Origin: an uncultured Treponema sp.
GTDB lineage: Bacteria; Spirochaetota; Spirochaetia; Treponematales; Treponemataceae
Direction of reading: 5' to 3'
DNA: 64,000 nt
Assembly (NCBI GenBank): GCA_947165895.1
Contig: CAMVCB010000004.1
Span: 62,001 to 126,000, forward strand
In this document: one piece after another, positions 24,542 to 32,561 of the stretch
How the letters are laid out: each line of letters begins with the position of its first letter
How positions within the stretch are numbered: the stretch's first letter is position 1
The notes under the pieces: generated by a model
What the model was told of the DNA's origin: nothing
Database searches by the model: none
The model's input: the letters and a program-made list of their open reading frames with translations, nothing else
Translations under genes and position numbers: made by a program

Positions 24542-24706
24542 CGCCCTAGTGCGGGCGTCCACATAACATAATTTCTACGTATCCGGCATAAAAGTCTTAT
24601 GCTGACAAAAAAGTGTCGGTATAAGATTTTTGTGGAAATGTCGTATATGTTTATTTTATATCAAATTATGAACAATTAGTAGTTTTTTATGCGGATACTA
24701 ATAAGC
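24541..24706 (-). other. Putative attI / first cassette junction of the integron
   Basis: Minus strand: the 3' end of intI is followed by about 140 bases of A+T-rich DNA with small palindromes (GCATAA...TTATGC at 24586-24602, GACA...TGTC nearby), then GTTATGTGG (24561-24567 core) and the conserved cassette leader. The G/TTATGT junction is where the first cassette would have been inserted. Unlike most integrons, this site lies at the 3' side of the integrase gene. Confidence 0.65.
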
Positions 24707-24880
24707 TCATAATATTCTATCCAAAGGACTTACAACTCCACCGGCTCCACGGTTTAAAACATGAGTGTAAATCATGGTTGTACTTACATCACTGTGTCCA
24801 AGTAGCTCCTGGATTGTGAGGATATCGTAGCCGGATTCAAGAAGATGTGTCGCAAATGAATGCCGGAAGGTATGGCTGTA
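24707..24880 (-). pseudogene. intI: 3' remnant of an integron integrase gene (intI)
   Basis: 57 in-frame codons, preceded by an in-frame TAG at 24881-24883. The peptide contains [18 protein letters not shown], then [18 protein letters not shown] and [11 protein letters not shown]. This gives the second catalytic Arg region, the two histidines and the tyrosine nucleophile (in MIYTH) of a tyrosine recombinase. The [10 protein letters not shown] ending is characteristic of IntI proteins rather than XerC/D. About 80% of the gene, including its start and the IntI-specific insertion, is missing; weakly similar out-of-frame debris may continue to about 24955. The integron is therefore probably frozen unless an integrase acts in trans. 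Confidence 0.88.
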
Positions 24881-24954
24881 CTATCTTTTGAACTTTATCG
24901 CTGGAAAAAAATTCGGCAAGTATAAATTTCAGGAGTCAGCACTTTATATTGTAG

Positions 24955-25075
24955 TTTCCACACGGCGCGAGCGTGGAGGGGCGCGTCAGCGCGTGCGAAG
25001 GCCGCCTGCGGCCGGAGTACCGACCGTAGGGGAGCCCGGAAGGCGACTGGGAAGGGGGCACAGAGCCCCGCTTCT
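24955..25075. repeat. GC-rich multi-hairpin intergenic element
   Basis: A chain of short inverted repeats in order: CCAC...GTGG, GCGCG-tca-GCGCG, GGCCGC-ct-GCGGCC and GGGGC-acaga-GCCCC, much richer in G+C than its surroundings. It lies between the intI remnant and the end of carB-dapF and may have promoted the deletion that removed most of intI. The last hairpin could terminate carB-dapF transcription. Confidence 0.5.
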
Positions 25076-25076
25076 T

Positions 25077-28000
25077 TTAAATCTCTACTTCACCTTCGTA
25101 GCAAATGCTGGTGTTTCCGCTGAGGAAGACTGTCTTGCCGGTGTATTTTACAATCAGGTTGCCGCCGCGGACTTTTACGGTGATGTTCTGGTCAACCGGA
25201 CTGAAGCCGTTGAGGACTGCGGCAACTGCGGCTGCACAGGCACCGGTTCCGCAGGCCAGGGTTTCGCCGTTTCCGCGCTCCCAGGTGCGCATTTTAAGTT
25301 CATTAGGGCCTACAACGCGCACAAACTCGGTGTTGGTACGCTGAGGGAAGGCCTTGTGGTGCTCAATTTTCGGACCGTCTTCGCAAACAGGCTCTTTATC
25401 TACAAACTTGCTGAAAATTACTGCATGCGGGTTTCCAACTCCTACGCAGGTAACCTTGTAAGTTTTGCCGTCCACCTTGAGCGGCTGGTTGATGATTGCC
25501 TGTTTTGGCAGAAGGGCCGCAGAGTCGGGATTTGCGTTGATTTCGCTTGCAGGAAGAGCTGCCAGCTTCAAAGTTGTAGGAAGAGTTTCCGGAGCAAAGG
25601 TCGGGCTTCCCATATCAACTGTTACCGAAGTAACCTTGCCGTTCTGTTTGTAGAGGATAAGGGTTTTTACGCCGCTTTCGGTTTCAATTGTGATTGTTTC
25701 GGTTGCGTCGGTTTTCTTTCCGTATTTTTCGCAGATTCCGTTTACATTGTAGTCGTAAAGATATTTTCCTACGCAGCGGATGGCGTTTCCGGCCATTTTT
25801 CCTTCTGAACCGTCCAGATTGAAGAAGCGCATTTTGGCGTCGGCAAGAGAAGAGTTTTCAATAAGAACAAGGGAGTCTGCTCCGATTCCGCCGTTTCTGC
25901 GGTCGCAGAGGCGGACTGCAAGGCCGGCAGGATTTTTAATTTCCTGTTCCATTCCGTTGATGACGATAAAATCGTTGCCTGTAGAATCCATTTTTGTAAA
26001 GCGGATTTTCTGCTTTTTGTCCCGCAGCTGGTTGATATCAACAAGTTCAACGTTTTCTACCGAGTATTTTGACTTAAGGCAGTTTGCGATTGCGTTTGCT
26101 GTATCAATTGCTGTCAGACAAGGGATGTCGCGTTCTACGGCGTGGCGGCGCATTTTTACGCTGTCGGCACGAGGGTCGCGGCCTTTTGCAGATGTAGAAA
26201 TTACATAGTCAATTTTGCCGGAATCCAGCAGGGTAAGAAGGTTGTCATCTGGATTTTCGTGAATCTTGTTTACAACTTCAACTTCCATTCCAAAGTCGCG
26301 GATTGTTTCTGCGTTTCCTTCGGTTGCATAAAGCTTAAAGCCCAGATCGTAGAACTTGCGGGCAAGGTCAGGAAGCTCGTAGCGGTCGGTTTTGCGGACG
26401 CTGAAAAGAACTCCGCCGCCGTTTTTGCCTTCTCCGTCTTCGCCGGAAGCTGAATCTCCGGCACGCTTCATGTTGTAGCCGGCTCCGATAAGTCCCTTGA
26501 AGATTGCCTCTTCCATTGTGGAAGCAATTCCCAGAACTTCACCTGTAGATTTCATTTCAGGTCCCAGGTGTGTATCTACGTCCATCAGTTTTTCAAAGCT
26601 GAATACAGGAACTTTTACGGCAAAGTAAGGAGGCAGGCGGTAAAGGCCGGTGCCGTAGCCCATGTCGCGGATTTTTTCTCCCAGCATGGCTCGGGTTGCA
26701 AGTTCAACCATAGGAACATTTGTAACCTTTGAAATGTAAGGAACAGTTCGGGAAGAACGAGGGTTTACTTCAATAATATAGAGGTCGTTGTTGTAAATCA
26801 GATACTGGATGTTTACAAGTCCCTTTGTTCCAAGCTTAAGGGCCAGGTCTGTAGACTGATTGATGATTTTTTCGCGCAGAACGTCATTCAGATTCCAGCT
26901 TGGATAAACCGCAATCGAGTCGCCCGAGTGAATACCGGTTCGTTCAATGTGCTCCATGATTCCAGGAATAAGAACATCTTCGCCGTCACAGATACAGTCA
27001 ACTTCAAGCTCAGTTCCCATCATGTACTGGTCAATTAAAACCGGATTTTCAATTCCCTGGGCAAGAATAATCTTCATGTATTCTTTTACATCGGCATCGT
27101 TGAAGGCAACAATCATGTTCTGACCGCCCAAAACGTAAGAAGGTCGCAGCAGAACCGGGTAACCAAGTTTTTTTGTTGCGGCCAGGGCTTCTTCTGTATT
27201 CATGACTGTAAGTCCCTTAGGACGCTTTATGTTCAGTTTTTCGCAAAGTTCTTCAAAACGCTCACGGTCTTCGGCAAGGTCGATTGCATCAGCACTTGTA
27301 CCAAGAATCGGGATTCCCTGCTCAGAAAGGAAGTTTGCAAGCTTGATTGCCGTACCGCCGCCGAATGCAACTACAACTGCAACCGGCTTTTCTGTGTTGA
27401 TAACGCCCATAACGTCTTCCGGAGTGAGCGGTTCAAAGTAAAGGCGGTCTGCGGTGTCAAAGTCGGTAGAAACGGTTTCCGGGTTGTTGTTGATGATTGC
27501 AACCTCGTAGCCAAGCTTTTTAAGGCTCCATACGCACTGAACGCTGGCATAGTCGAACTCAATTCCCTGACCAATTCGAATCGGGCCCGAACCAAGAACG
27601 ACAATTGTGCCTTTGGAAGAACGTTTTCCGTGCAGGTTGTTCAGGAAGATTTCAGCTTCGTTTTCCTGATCGTAGCCGGCGTAGAAATATGGTGTTTCTG
27701 CACTGAACTCGCCGGCACAGGTATCAACCATTTTGAAGGTGCTTGGAATGTGGGTAACTTTTCCCTGGGCGCGAAGGTTGGCCAGTTTTTTATTGTTGGC
27801 ATCGATTGTGTTCGCGGTAGAAGCTTCGTTTTTGTCGTGTTCAATAACGCCTGTGCTTCCCGGAATTTTTACGCCGGTCATATCTTCAATTACTTTGTCT
27901 GGATAGCCGTCTTTTTTAGCCTCCAGGTAAAGTTTCTGGGTGAGCTGGGCTTTTCCATCTTTAATTTCTGCAAACTGAGCTTCGCGGTCAACAAGCTTTT

Positions 28001-29393
28001 TCATCTTGTTCAGGAACCATTCGTCAATCATTGTTACGGCGTGGATTTCGTCAACGCTCATAATTCCGCGCTTAAGAGCCTGGAAAACGGCAAATATGCG
28101 CTGGTCGGTGCAGTCCGCAACACGCTCTTTGATTTTAGCGTCGCTTTCTTCTGCAAAAACCTTAAGATTCAGGGAATTAACTCCAATTTCGGCACCACGG
28201 GCAGCCTTCATCAAGGCTTCTTCAAAAGTTCGGCCGATAGCCATAACTTCGCCGGTTGCCTTCATCTGGGTTCCCAGCTTGCGGGAAGCGTAAACGAATT
28301 TATCAAAAGGGAATTTCGGGAATTTAACGACAACATAGTCCAAAACCGGTTCAAAGCAGGCAGCAGTCTGTTTTGTAACAAAGTTAGGGATTTCGTCCAG
28401 GTTGTATCCGATGGCAATCAAAGCGGCAACCTTTGCAATAGGATATCCTGTTGCCTTGGAAGCCAGGGCCGAAGAGCGTGAAACACGAGGGTTTACTTCG
28501 ATTACTGCATATTCAAAAGTTTCAGGATTTAATGCAAACTGACAGTTACAGCCGCCTTCCATTCCAAGCGAGCTGATAATGTTCAATGAAGCTGAACGCA
28601 GCATCTGATATTCTTTATCACTCAAAGTTACGGCAGGCGCAATAACGATAGAGTCTCCGGTGTGAACGCCAACCGGGTCAAAGTTTTCCATTGAACATAC
28701 AGTCATTACGTTTCCGCTGTGGTCGCGAACAACTTCAAACTCAATTTCCTTCCAGCCCGAAATACATTTTTCTACCAGAATCTGGTGAATAGGCGAGCGG
28801 TGAAGTCCGTTATGAGCAATTTCGTCAAATTCTTTTTCGTCGTGAGCAATACCGCCGCCGGTTCCACCCAGAGTGAAGGCCGGACGGATAATTGCCGGGA
28901 ATCCGATTCCGTTTTTTACAAAATCAAGGGCATCTTCGTAAGTTGTTACAACCTTAGAAGGAATACAAGGTTCACCGATGCTTTCCATTGTATCCTTAAA
29001 CATCTGGCGGTCTTCTGCCTTATCAATAGTTTCTGGTTTTGCACCAAGCAGACGAACATTGTGACTTTCAAGGAAGCCCGATTTAGCCAGCTCCATACAA
29101 AGAGTCAGACCAGTCTGTCCGCCAAGAGAAGAAAGAATGCTGTCCGGCTTTTCCTTTTCGATGATTCTCTGAACAGTTTCTACAGTCAGCGGCTCAATAT
29201 AAATATGGTCTGCCATACTGTGGTCAGTCATCAAGGTAGCCGGGTTCGAGTTTACAAGAACAACCTCAAGTCCCTGCTCCTTCAAAGCCTTACAAGCCTG
29301 GCTTCCCGCATAATCAAATTCCGCAGCCTGACCAATAATAATCGGACCAGAACCGATAACCATTACTTTATGAAGATCTTTGTTTAAAGGCAT
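25077..29393 (-). CDS. carB-dapF: Carbamoyl-phosphate synthase large subunit fused in frame to diaminopimelate epimerase
   Basis: 1438 residues. Residues 1-about 1128 are CarB: two ATP-grasp halves (GSGPIIIGQAAEFDYAG near the start, GSGPIRIGQGIEFDYA mid-protein) and a MGS-like regulatory end (LYATEGNAETIRDFG, VISTSAKGRDPRADS). Residues about 1129-1438 are a complete diaminopimelate epimerase: FTKMDSTGNDFIVING, catalytic Cys in AGNAIRCVG and in LACGTGACA. No stop or start separates them, and the usual DapF initiator Met is replaced by the linker. CarB makes carbamoyl phosphate for arginine and pyrimidines; DapF makes meso-DAP for lysine. An 'SASGEDGEGKNGGG'-type insertion lies near 985. I know of no described fusion of these enzymes. 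Confidence 0.94.
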   Translation of the reverse strand: MPLNKDLHKVMVIGSGPIIIGQAAEFDYAGSQACKALKEQGLEVVLVNSNPATLMTDHSMADHIYIEPLTVETVQRIIEKEKPDSILSSLGGQTGLTLCMELAKSGFLESHNVRLLGAKPETIDKAEDRQMFKDTMESIGEPCIPSKVVTTYEDALDFVKNGIGFPAIIRPAFTLGGTGGGIAHDEKEFDEIAHNGLHRSPIHQILVEKCISGWKEIEFEVVRDHSGNVMTVCSMENFDPVGVHTGDSIVIAPAVTLSDKEYQMLRSASLNIISSLGMEGGCNCQFALNPETFEYAVIEVNPRVSRSSALASKATGYPIAKVAALIAIGYNLDEIPNFVTKQTAACFEPVLDYVVVKFPKFPFDKFVYASRKLGTQMKATGEVMAIGRTFEEALMKAARGAEIGVNSLNLKVFAEESDAKIKERVADCTDQRIFAVFQALKRGIMSVDEIHAVTMIDEWFLNKMKKLVDREAQFAEIKDGKAQLTQKLYLEAKKDGYPDKVIEDMTGVKIPGSTGVIEHDKNEASTANTIDANNKKLANLRAQGKVTHIPSTFKMVDTCAGEFSAETPYFYAGYDQENEAEIFLNNLHGKRSSKGTIVVLGSGPIRIGQGIEFDYASVQCVWSLKKLGYEVAIINNNPETVSTDFDTADRLYFEPLTPEDVMGVINTEKPVAVVVAFGGGTAIKLANFLSEQGIPILGTSADAIDLAEDRERFEELCEKLNIKRPKGLTVMNTEEALAATKKLGYPVLLRPSYVLGGQNMIVAFNDADVKEYMKIILAQGIENPVLIDQYMMGTELEVDCICDGEDVLIPGIMEHIERTGIHSGDSIAVYPSWNLNDVLREKIINQSTDLALKLGTKGLVNIQYLIYNNDLYIIEVNPRSSRTVPYISKVTNVPMVELATRAMLGEKIRDMGYGTGLYRLPPYFAVKVPVFSFEKLMDVDTHLGPEMKSTGEVLGIASTMEEAIFKGLIGAGYNMKRAGDSASGEDGEGKNGGGVLFSVRKTDRYELPDLARKFYDLGFKLYATEGNAETIRDFGMEVEVVNKIHENPDDNLLTLLDSGKIDYVISTSAKGRDPRADSVKMRRHAVERDIPCLTAIDTANAIANCLKSKYSVENVELVDINQLRDKKQKIRFTKMDSTGNDFIVINGMEQEIKNPAGLAVRLCDRRNGGIGADSLVLIENSSLADAKMRFFNLDGSEGKMAGNAIRCVGKYLYDYNVNGICEKYGKKTDATETITIETESGVKTLILYKQNGKVTSVTVDMGSPTFAPETLPTTLKLAALPASEINANPDSAALLPKQAIINQPLKVDGKTYKVTCVGVGNPHAVIFSKFVDKEPVCEDGPKIEHHKAFPQRTNTEFVRVVGPNELKMRTWERGNGETLACGTGACAAAVAAVLNGFSPVDQNITVKVRGGNLIVKYTGKTVFLSGNTSICYEGEVEI

Positions 29394-29427
29394 ATATAAC
29401 TCCTGTAATTTTTTAATTTAGGAGGGG

Positions 29428-29570
29428 GAAGTCTCCCCCTGAGCCCGCACTACGTTGCGTGCTACCCTCTCTGCGGGGTGTGGAAGGTCACCAGTGACCT
29501 ATGTTCCATAGCAAGGCGTTAAAAAAATTGCAACGCAATTTTTAGCCTTACCAACTACCCCGCAACGCCC
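29428..29570. repeat. Intergenic repeat between carA and carB-dapF, related to 58005-58078
   Basis: Starts with a hairpin AGGGGGAAGTCTCCCCCT (plus strand) followed by GCCCGCACTACGTTGCGTGC and TACCC. The reverse complement of 58005-58078 gives the same order: AGGGGAAAG..CTTCCCCT, GCCGCACTTCGTTGCGT, CTACCCC. A further palindrome GGTCACCAGTGACC lies at about 29487-29500, and a third hairpin (TTGCAACGCAA) nearer carA. Confidence 0.55.
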
Positions 29571-29572
29571 CG

Positions 29573-30886
29573 TTAGGCCTGTTCTTTAGTTTTGCGAATT
29601 GTCGATGCAAAGTATGCAATCGCATCTACGCGTTCGAACTCAGCCTTGAAGCTCTTAAAATAATCGTGATTATTAATCAGCTTTACAAACTCGTCGAACA
29701 AAAAGCTTGTGTCCAGCGGGCCCGAACATGCTTCCGGGTGGAACTGAACGCTGAAAGCCGGAACGTTAGTGTAGGCAAGGCCTTCGCAGGTTCCGTCGTT
29801 TGTGTTTACAAAGCTCAAAACTGCGCCTGCCGGCAAAGTGTCATTTTTTACAGCATAGCCGTGGTTCTGGCTTGAAATGTAAACGCGGCCGGTTTTAAGG
29901 TATTTTACCGGCTGGTTTCCGCCGCGGTGGCCGTACTTCAATTTCATTGTTTCAGCACCGCTTGCAAGAGCTAAAAGCTGGTGACCAAGGCAGATTCCAA
30001 AAATCGGAATGCCTGTTTTCAAAAGCTTTTTGATTTCTTCTATAATAGTAACGTTTTCTGCAGGGTCTCCCGGACCGTTACTCAGCATAATTCCGTCAGG
30101 ATTAAGGGCTGTAATCTGGTCTGCAGTGTAAGTGCTCGGAACTGTTATAACTTCAAGACCGCGCTTTAAAAGCTCGCGGCGGATATTTGCTTTTGCGCCA
30201 AAATCCCAGAGAACAACCTTTTTGCCCTTTCCGTCTTTCATGGCAAGATCTGGGTCGTTGATTTTTGTTCCGTCAGCCTTAACCGGCACAAAGCGGTATT
30301 TTGCAGACTCACTGAAAACTACATCTGCGGGCTCTTCAACTCCTGTTGCACTTCCGGTTACAGAAGCAACTGCATTTACAATTGTGTAGGCGCGGATTTT
30401 TTCCAGCAGGGCAGCCTTTTTGCCTTCATCATTCAGGGCTGCAAAAGCTTCTTTTGCCTCGCTTCCTTCGCCCGAAATAATCATCCCGTTCATAACGCCT
30501 GTTTCGCGCAGAATCTTTGTAAGTTTTCTTGTATCAATGTCGTAAAGACCAATTATATTCTGAGATTTGAGGTAAGAATTGATGTCGCCGCCGCAGCGGA
30601 AGTTAGAAGGAGTTTCGCACCATTCGCGGACAATGTAGCCGCGAAGATTGCATTTTGCACTTTCGTAATCTTTTGCAATATCGCCGTAGTTTCCAATCAG
30701 CGGAAAAGTCTGAGTAACAATCTGACCGTAATAGCTTGGATCTGTAAGAGTTTCAAGATAGCCGTTCATACCGGTAGTAAAAACTGTTTCTCCGATAACA
30801 CAGCCTTCTGCTCCAAAACTTTTTCCTTCAAAAACCATGCCGTTTGCCAGCAGCAGAACAGCTTTTTTTTCGCATCCCTTTTCCAC
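29573..30886 (-). CDS. carA: Carbamoyl-phosphate synthase small (glutaminase) subunit
   Basis: Supplies ammonia from glutamine to CarB. 437 residues, about 50 longer than usual because of an insertion around 165-215. The N-terminal CPSase domain shows LLANGMVFEGKSFGA and GETVFTTGMNGYLETLTDPSY. The class I glutaminase has FGICLGHQLLALA (nucleophile Cys), NHGYAV and VQFHPEACSGP (His-Glu). It is transcribed towards carB-dapF with 180 bases between them. Its own leader carries the short ORF and terminator described at 30945-31068. Confidence 0.95.
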   Translation of the reverse strand: MEKGCEKKAVLLLANGMVFEGKSFGAEGCVIGETVFTTGMNGYLETLTDPSYYGQIVTQTFPLIGNYGDIAKDYESAKCNLRGYIVREWCETPSNFRCGGDINSYLKSQNIIGLYDIDTRKLTKILRETGVMNGMIISGEGSEAKEAFAALNDEGKKAALLEKIRAYTIVNAVASVTGSATGVEEPADVVFSESAKYRFVPVKADGTKINDPDLAMKDGKGKKVVLWDFGAKANIRRELLKRGLEVITVPSTYTADQITALNPDGIMLSNGPGDPAENVTIIEEIKKLLKTGIPIFGICLGHQLLALASGAETMKLKYGHRGGNQPVKYLKTGRVYISSQNHGYAVKNDTLPAGAVLSFVNTNDGTCEGLAYTNVPAFSVQFHPEACSGPLDTSFLFDEFVKLINNHDYFKSFKAEFERVDAIAYFASTIRKTKEQA

Positions 30887-30944
30887 AATCTACCTCACTT
30901 TTTCCAAAAATTGCCCGAAAGCAGCTCTTTCAGCCCTTCAGACT

Positions 30945-30983
30945 TAAAAAAAAGCTGAACTCGAAAAAATCGAATTCAGCTTT
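30945..30983 (-). terminator. Intrinsic terminator in the carA leader (attenuator)
   Basis: Minus strand stem AAAGCTGAAtTCGA / TCGAgTTCAGCTTT (30951-30983) with a T-rich loop, followed by eight T residues. It ends about 60 bases before the carA start codon, downstream of the leader ORF and of the promoter. It would stop transcription before carA unless prevented. Confidence 0.82.
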
Positions 30984-30990
30984 GTAAAAT

Positions 30991-31068
30991 TCAAAAATAA
31001 TAATAGAAAAAATAGCCGCCGCAACAAATAGTGCCTTTCAGTAAGTTTTGTTTCGCCAGATTTTTCAT
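30991..31068 (-). CDS. Leader peptide upstream of carA, Phe/Tyr- and U-rich
   Basis: 25 codons: MKNLAKQNLLKGTICCGG followed by YFFYYYF and a stop, seven residues before the attenuator stem begins. The RNA over these codons is almost pure U with a few A. This matches the design of the E. coli pyrBI leader (slow UTP-dependent transcription lets a ribosome catch up and block the terminator). It also matches aromatic-amino-acid leader peptides. The promoter at 31080-31108 would start transcription only a few bases before the ATG, so the leader would be translated from a nearly leaderless RNA. No ribosome site is visible, which is the main weakness. Confidence 0.62.
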   Translation of the reverse strand: MKNLAKQNLLKGTICCGGYFFYYYF

Positions 31069-31079
31069 ACTGAGATTGT

Positions 31080-31108
31080 ATAATACAGCAAATAGCGATT
31101 TAAGGCAA
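31080..31108 (-). promoter_or_regulatory. Promoter of the carA leader
   Basis: On the minus strand TTGCCT (31103-31108), 17 bases, TATTAT (31080-31085). Predicted start about 31071-31073, just before the leader ATG at 31068. Confidence 0.65.
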
Positions 31109-31159
31109 CCAAGGGGAAAAAGATTTATTTCAGATATTTGGAATTGTGAAAAATTTACA

Positions 31160-31216
31160 TTCTCTATGTCATTGTCTTGTTCTCTATGTCATTTTGCATT
31201 ATTATGACATAGAGAA
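31160..31216. promoter_or_regulatory. Three copies of a 13-14-bp motif upstream of the Fic gene
   Basis: TTCTCTATGTCATT occurs at 31160-31173 and 31180-31193, 20 bases apart (two helical turns). Its inverse ATGACATAGAGAA occurs at 31204-31216. The last copy is 37 bases before the ATG. This looks like a cooperative operator, possibly for the Fic protein's own C-terminal winged helix. Confidence 0.7.
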
Positions 31217-31252
31217 TATTTCTTTGGGGTATAGATTATTACGGAGGAGATT

Positions 31253-32305
31253 ATGCATAATTTTGAATATAAAGAAAATGCCCGTAAATTACTGACACCA
31301 GAAATCGTAAATCTTCTTAGTTCAATTTATGAGCATAAAGGCCGGCAGCAATTATTTGTAGAAGCAAAGAAAGATGAATTGAAAACACTTCTGGAAATTG
31401 CGAAGATACAGAGCACAAAATCATCAAACAGAATAGAAGGTATTTTTACAACAGATAAACGACTCGAAGAATTAATGCAGAAAAAATCTGAACCACGCAA
31501 CAGAAATGAACAGGAAATTTCCGGTTATAGAGACGTTCTTTCCACAATTCACGAAAGTTATGATTATATTTCACCTACATCAAATATAATTCTACAGCTT
31601 CATAGAGATTTATATTCATATAATCAAAATGGTTTTGGTGGAAAATATAAATCCAGCGATAACATTATTGCCGAAACAGATGGAAATGGGATTCAGAAAG
31701 TAAGATTTGCACCAGTACCAGCCTTTGAAACAGAAGAAGCTATGAGACTCATGACAGAACGTTTTCTGGAGAAATGGAATAGCAGCAAAACTGATAAATT
31801 ACTTCTAATTCCGATGTTCATTCTGGATTTCCTATGTATTCACCCATTCGAAGATGGAAACGGGCGAATGAGCAGGCTTCTAACTCTTCTTTTACTTTAC
31901 CGGGCCGGATTCATTGTCGGAAAATACATAAGCATTGAGATGCTGATAGAAGAATCTAAAGAAACATATTATGAAGCCTTACAGGATTGTTCTTCTGGAT
32001 GGCATGAGAGCAATAATCTATATGAGCCTTTTGTAAAGTATTATCTTGGAATTCTTATTAAAGCATCAAATGAATTTGAAAGTCGAGTTGAATACTTATC
32101 TGACAGCAAGATTTCAAAACCTGAAAGAGTAAAACGTTTGATTCAGAATACTGTAGGCAAAATAAGCAAAAAAGAAATCCTGATGAAATGTCCTGATATC
32201 AGTACCAAAACTGTAGAAAGAGCTCTGGCCGATTTAGTTAAGGAAGGCTTAATTGAAAAAGTAGGTGCCAGTTCTGCTACAGCCTATGTATGGATTCAGA
32301 AGTAA
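31253..32305 (+). CDS. Fic-family protein (AMPylator type) with winged-helix C-terminus
   Basis: 350 residues. The catalytic motif HPFEDGNGRMSRL is complete (about 198). The N-terminal inhibitory helix carries S-x-x-x-E-G (in SSNRIEGIF), so this is a class II, self-inhibited Fic protein. C-terminal residues about 285-350 form a winged helix (KRLIQNTVGKISKKEILMKC, TVERALADLVKEGLI). Such proteins transfer AMP or similar groups to hydroxyl side chains. The strong ribosome site GGAGGAG lies just before the ATG. The upstream operator array and the HTH suggest autoregulation. Target unknown. Confidence 0.9.
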   Translation: MHNFEYKENARKLLTPEIVNLLSSIYEHKGRQQLFVEAKKDELKTLLEIAKIQSTKSSNRIEGIFTTDKRLEELMQKKSEPRNRNEQEISGYRDVLSTIHESYDYISPTSNIILQLHRDLYSYNQNGFGGKYKSSDNIIAETDGNGIQKVRFAPVPAFETEEAMRLMTERFLEKWNSSKTDKLLLIPMFILDFLCIHPFEDGNGRMSRLLTLLLLYRAGFIVGKYISIEMLIEESKETYYEALQDCSSGWHESNNLYEPFVKYYLGILIKASNEFESRVEYLSDSKISKPERVKRLIQNTVGKISKKEILMKCPDISTKTVERALADLVKEGLIEKVGASSATAYVWIQK

Positions 32306-32312
32306 GGATATA

Positions 32313-32561
32313 TCATTTTCCGATATTTGGAATCTTATGATGTATTCTGTTTTTTATCTCTAAAATAGCTTTTGCAGATTCCTCTTCTATAATTTTTTCT
32401 ATTCTTTGAAAATCACTTGTATCAAAAGATTTTTCTTCCGGGCTGTAGAAAAGAGCAGAAACAGAAACTTCCAGAACAAGGGCAATTGTTTCAATAAGTT
32501 CGGCAGAAGCGAAAACTTTGCCGGTTTCAAGTGTGCTTAAATGCTTTACAGAAATAGACTT
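32313..32561 (-). pseudogene. 3' remnant of an Xre-type regulator gene
   Basis: Minus-strand frame without a start codon. KSISVKHLSTLETGKVFASA and ELIETIALVLEVSVSALFYS are the last helices of an HTH domain, followed by a charged tail. The first HTH helices are missing; the frame runs at 32549-32605 into a different gene fragment. Not functional as it stands. Confidence 0.7.

Noticed and set aside
24888..25808. 306-codon plus-strand reading frame opposite carB-dapF
   Set aside because: It is antisense to a clearly conserved enzyme and starts in the GC-rich hairpin element; composition and lack of motifs show it is a shadow frame.
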